Source: Candidatus Dojkabacteria bacterium
GTDB lineage: Bacteria; Patescibacteriota; Dojkabacteria; J137
DNA length: 5,816 bases
Direction: 5' to 3'
Assembly (NCBI GenBank): GCA_020429495.1
Contig: JAGQLJ010000085.1
Span: 1 to 5,816, forward strand
The position numbers and the translations under genes are program-made. The notes under the pieces were generated by a model, which saw nothing but the letters and a program-made list of their open reading frames with translations, was not told where the DNA came from and made no database searches. Positions 3,908 through 5,816 of the stretch are shown here, one piece after another. Every line of letters starts with the position of its first letter. Position 1 is the first letter of the stretch.

Positions 3908-5816
3908 TAGTAATCCTATCTGTTCTGGATGTATTTTCTTAGGTTGAATTTTCTTTAACTTCTTTTCCTTTTTTGTATTAACTTTATCAGAATTCTCAAA
4001 ATTCCCTAAAATCTCGTTTGCTCTTTTAACAATTTCTTCTGGCACACCAGCTATCTTTGCAACATGCACTCCATAGCTTCTATCTGTTCCACCACTCTCA
4101 ATTTTATATTGAAAGATAACTTCACCATTAGCTTCAGCTACAGACACATGGTAATTTTTTATCGATTTATATCTTTTATCTAATTCAATAAGCTCGTGAT
4201 AGTGTGTTGCAAATAGAGTTTTTGCTCCAATATTATCTATGATATATTCAATAATTGCCCATGCAATTGCTACACCATCGTAAGTACTTGTTCCTCTTCC
4301 AACTTCGTCTAAGATTATTAAACTTCTATTTGTTGCATTGTTAATAATATTTGAAGTTTCAATCATTTCAAGCATGAATGTAGATTCTCCTTTTGCTAAA
4401 TTGTCTGATGCCCCAACTCTTGTAAAAATTCTATCTACTAAACTAAATTTCATTTTTAATGCTGGCACAAAGCTACCAATTTGAGCTAGCAATGTGATTA
4501 GAGCCACTTGCCTTATATATGTTGATTTGCCAGACATGTTTGGACCAGTTAGTATATGAAAAATTCCATTTTTAGTGTTAAAGGATGCATTATTGGTTAT
4601 AAAGTTATCTTGTAATTGCTCTACCACAATATGTCTTCCATCTTTTATTTCTAAAATATTATCTCTAGTAATTTCTGGCTTAATAAATCTTTGTAATCTT
4701 GCAGTTTGGGCAAAACTAGCAAAACAATCAATCTCTGCAATATTTTGTGCAATCTGCTGAATAAATGGAATATATTGTTTTAGTTCTGAGATTAATTTTA
4801 AATAAATCTGATTTTCCAAAGCAATCAACTTATCATCAGCACTTAATATTTTATCTTCCAGTTCTTTTAGCTCTTGAGTAATGTATCTCTCTGCATTTGC
4901 TAATGTTTGTTTTCTGATGTAAGAATCTGGAACTTTATCTGCATTTGTTCTAGTTATCTCAATGTAATAACCAAATACCTTATTAAATCCTATTTTTAAA
5001 GATGTAATTCCAGTTGCGCTAGATTCTCTTTTCTGAATTTCTTTTAAAATCTTAGTTGAGTTAAATTTTGTATTTCTTAAATCATCAACTTCAGAATTAA
5101 ATCCATCTTTTACATAACCTCCGTTTGCAGTTTCTGCAGGTGGATCTTCTTTGAGTGTATTTTCTACAATAGCTATAAAGTCATCAATCTTATCTTTATT
5201 TTCTATGTGTGTCAGAAATTTTAATCTTTCAGGTAAATTTTCTGACGATAGACTTTTAAAAAGTTCTAATGATGTAATTAAACTTTCTTTCAATAGAACA
5301 ATATCTTTAGGATTGGCAGACTCTAAGCCAATTTTCCCTGATAATCTTTCAAAATCATAAATTTTATTTAGGAATTCTGCAGTATCATCAGTAATAATTG
5401 GATTATTATGGAAGTATTCAACTGAATCTAATCTTGCTTGTAATCTTTCTGCATTAATTAGTGGGTTTACTAACCAATATCTAAGCATACGCTGTCCCAT
5501 TGCAGTCAAAGTTTTGTTTATAACAGCAAATACTGTTGCTTTTAAATCTCCTGATGTTTGAATTGGATAAAGTAGTTCTAGGTTAGCAATTGTTGATTCA
5601 TCAAGCTGCATATAATCAGAAAAGTTTTTCTTTTCAATTTTTGTAATATGATTTAGTGTTTTTTTCTGAGTATCTTCTGCATACTTTAGAAGAGATGCAA
5701 TTGCATTAATAAAATAGCTTTCGTCAGAAATTCCTAAACCTTTTATTGTTTCAGTCTTAAAATAATTTTTTAAATAAGATAAATTATCTTTTAAATTAAA
5801 ATATTCATCTTCTAAA
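3905..5816 (-). CDS. mutS: DNA mismatch repair ATPase MutS, 5' end beyond window
   Basis: MutS recognises mismatches and small loops in DNA and, with ATP, recruits MutL. The frame stays open from the stop at 3905-3907 to the window edge, giving 636 visible residues; by comparison with E. coli MutS about 200 N-terminal residues are missing, including the mismatch-reading domain with its Phe-X-Glu motif. Visible in order are the end of the connector (YAEDTQKKT), the lever/clamp domains starting near MQLDEST (residue 69 of the fragment), and the ATPase domain. The ATPase has Walker A GPNMSGKST (424-432), the signature loop GASDNLAKGESTFM (468-481), Walker B LIILDEVGRG (499-508) and the His switch FATHYHEL (536-543). 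The internal ATG at 5609-5611 is not the real start because homology continues upstream. A Lys-rich tail ends in QIGLL, likely a sliding-clamp contact. No Smr domain is present, so this is MutS1, not MutS2. No mutL is in the window. Confidence 0.96.
   Translation of the reverse strand, partial: LEDEYFNLKDNLSYLKNYFKTETIKGLGISDESYFINAIASLLKYAEDTQKKTLNHITKIEKKNFSDYMQLDESTIANLELLYPIQTSGDLKATVFAVINKTLTAMGQRMLRYWLVNPLINAERLQARLDSVEYFHNNPIITDDTAEFLNKIYDFERLSGKIGLESANPKDIVLLKESLITSLELFKSLSSENLPERLKFLTHIENKDKIDDFIAIVENTLKEDPPAETANGGYVKDGFNSEVDDLRNTKFNSTKILKEIQKRESSATGITSLKIGFNKVFGYYIEITRTNADKVPDSYIRKQTLANAERYITQELKELEDKILSADDKLIALENQIYLKLISELKQYIPFIQQIAQNIAEIDCFASFAQTARLQRFIKPEITRDNILEIKDGRHIVVEQLQDNFITNNASFNTKNGIFHILTGPNMSGKSTYIRQVALITLLAQIGSFVPALKMKFSLVDRIFTRVGASDNLAKGESTFMLEMIETSNIINNATNRSLIILDEVGRGTSTYDGVAIAWAIIEYIIDNIGAKTLFATHYHELIELDKRYKSIKNYHVSVAEANGEVIFQYKIESGGTDRSYGVHVAKIAGVPEEIVKRANEILGNFENSDKVNTKKEKKLKKIQPKKIHPEQIGLL

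Noticed and set aside
4066..4071. GCACTC, resembling half of a CIRCE operator
   Set aside because: It lies inside mutS coding sequence with no matching GAGTGC nine bases away.
5609..5611. ATG that could be the mutS start
   Set aside because: The frame stays open to 5816 and the upstream translation matches the MutS connector (GLGI, YAEDTQKKT), so the true start is outside the window.
58..5816. Recoding of UGA as seen in some CPR lineages (Gracilibacteria, Absconditabacteria)
   Set aside because: All five genes read through completely without in-frame TGA, so a standard code suffices; absence of TGA stops among five genes is too small a sample.

Overview
The window is a stretch of AT-rich bacterial chromosome, with hand-counted GC near 30% in most coding sequence. 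It carries five protein genes: pnp (polynucleotide phosphorylase), a receiver-only response regulator, a shortened hrcA-type heat-shock repressor, a small XRE-family helix-turn-helix regulator, and mutS (mismatch repair ATPase, 5' end outside the window). There are no rRNA or tRNA genes, CRISPR arrays or insertion sequences that I can recognise. Low GC, isolated housekeeping genes, a stand-alone receiver protein and an HrcA about 100 residues shorter than usual suggest a Candidate Phyla Radiation (Patescibacteria) genome. This is an inference from style, not from a marker gene. The standard code fits: all long frames are open with UGA read as stop. The five visible stop codons are TAA (3) or TAG (2), none TGA.

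Layout: pnp runs leftwards (58-2208). A 213-bp gap then holds back-to-back promoters for pnp and for the response regulator (2422-2805, rightwards). The regulator converges on hrcA (2802-3530, leftwards) with the two stop codons overlapping in a TTAA. A 134-bp divergent gap separates hrcA from the XRE gene (3665-3895, rightwards), which converges on mutS (3905 to beyond 5816, leftwards) with 9 bp between stops. Strand therefore alternates gene by gene, so each gene is probably its own transcription unit, and no hairpin-plus-T-run terminator separates the convergent pairs.

The genes do not form one pathway. They are RNA turnover (PNPase), DNA repair (MutS) and three regulators of unknown local target. 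The most interesting signals are at the control and sequence-composition level. They are a symmetric divergent promoter pair with an inverted repeat between the -35 boxes, a sharp change of arginine codon use and GC inside pnp, a likely leaderless start for hrcA, a candidate operator at the XRE promoter, and a likely sliding-clamp motif at the very end of MutS. I saw no clear evidence of a new defence, mobile or biosynthetic system.
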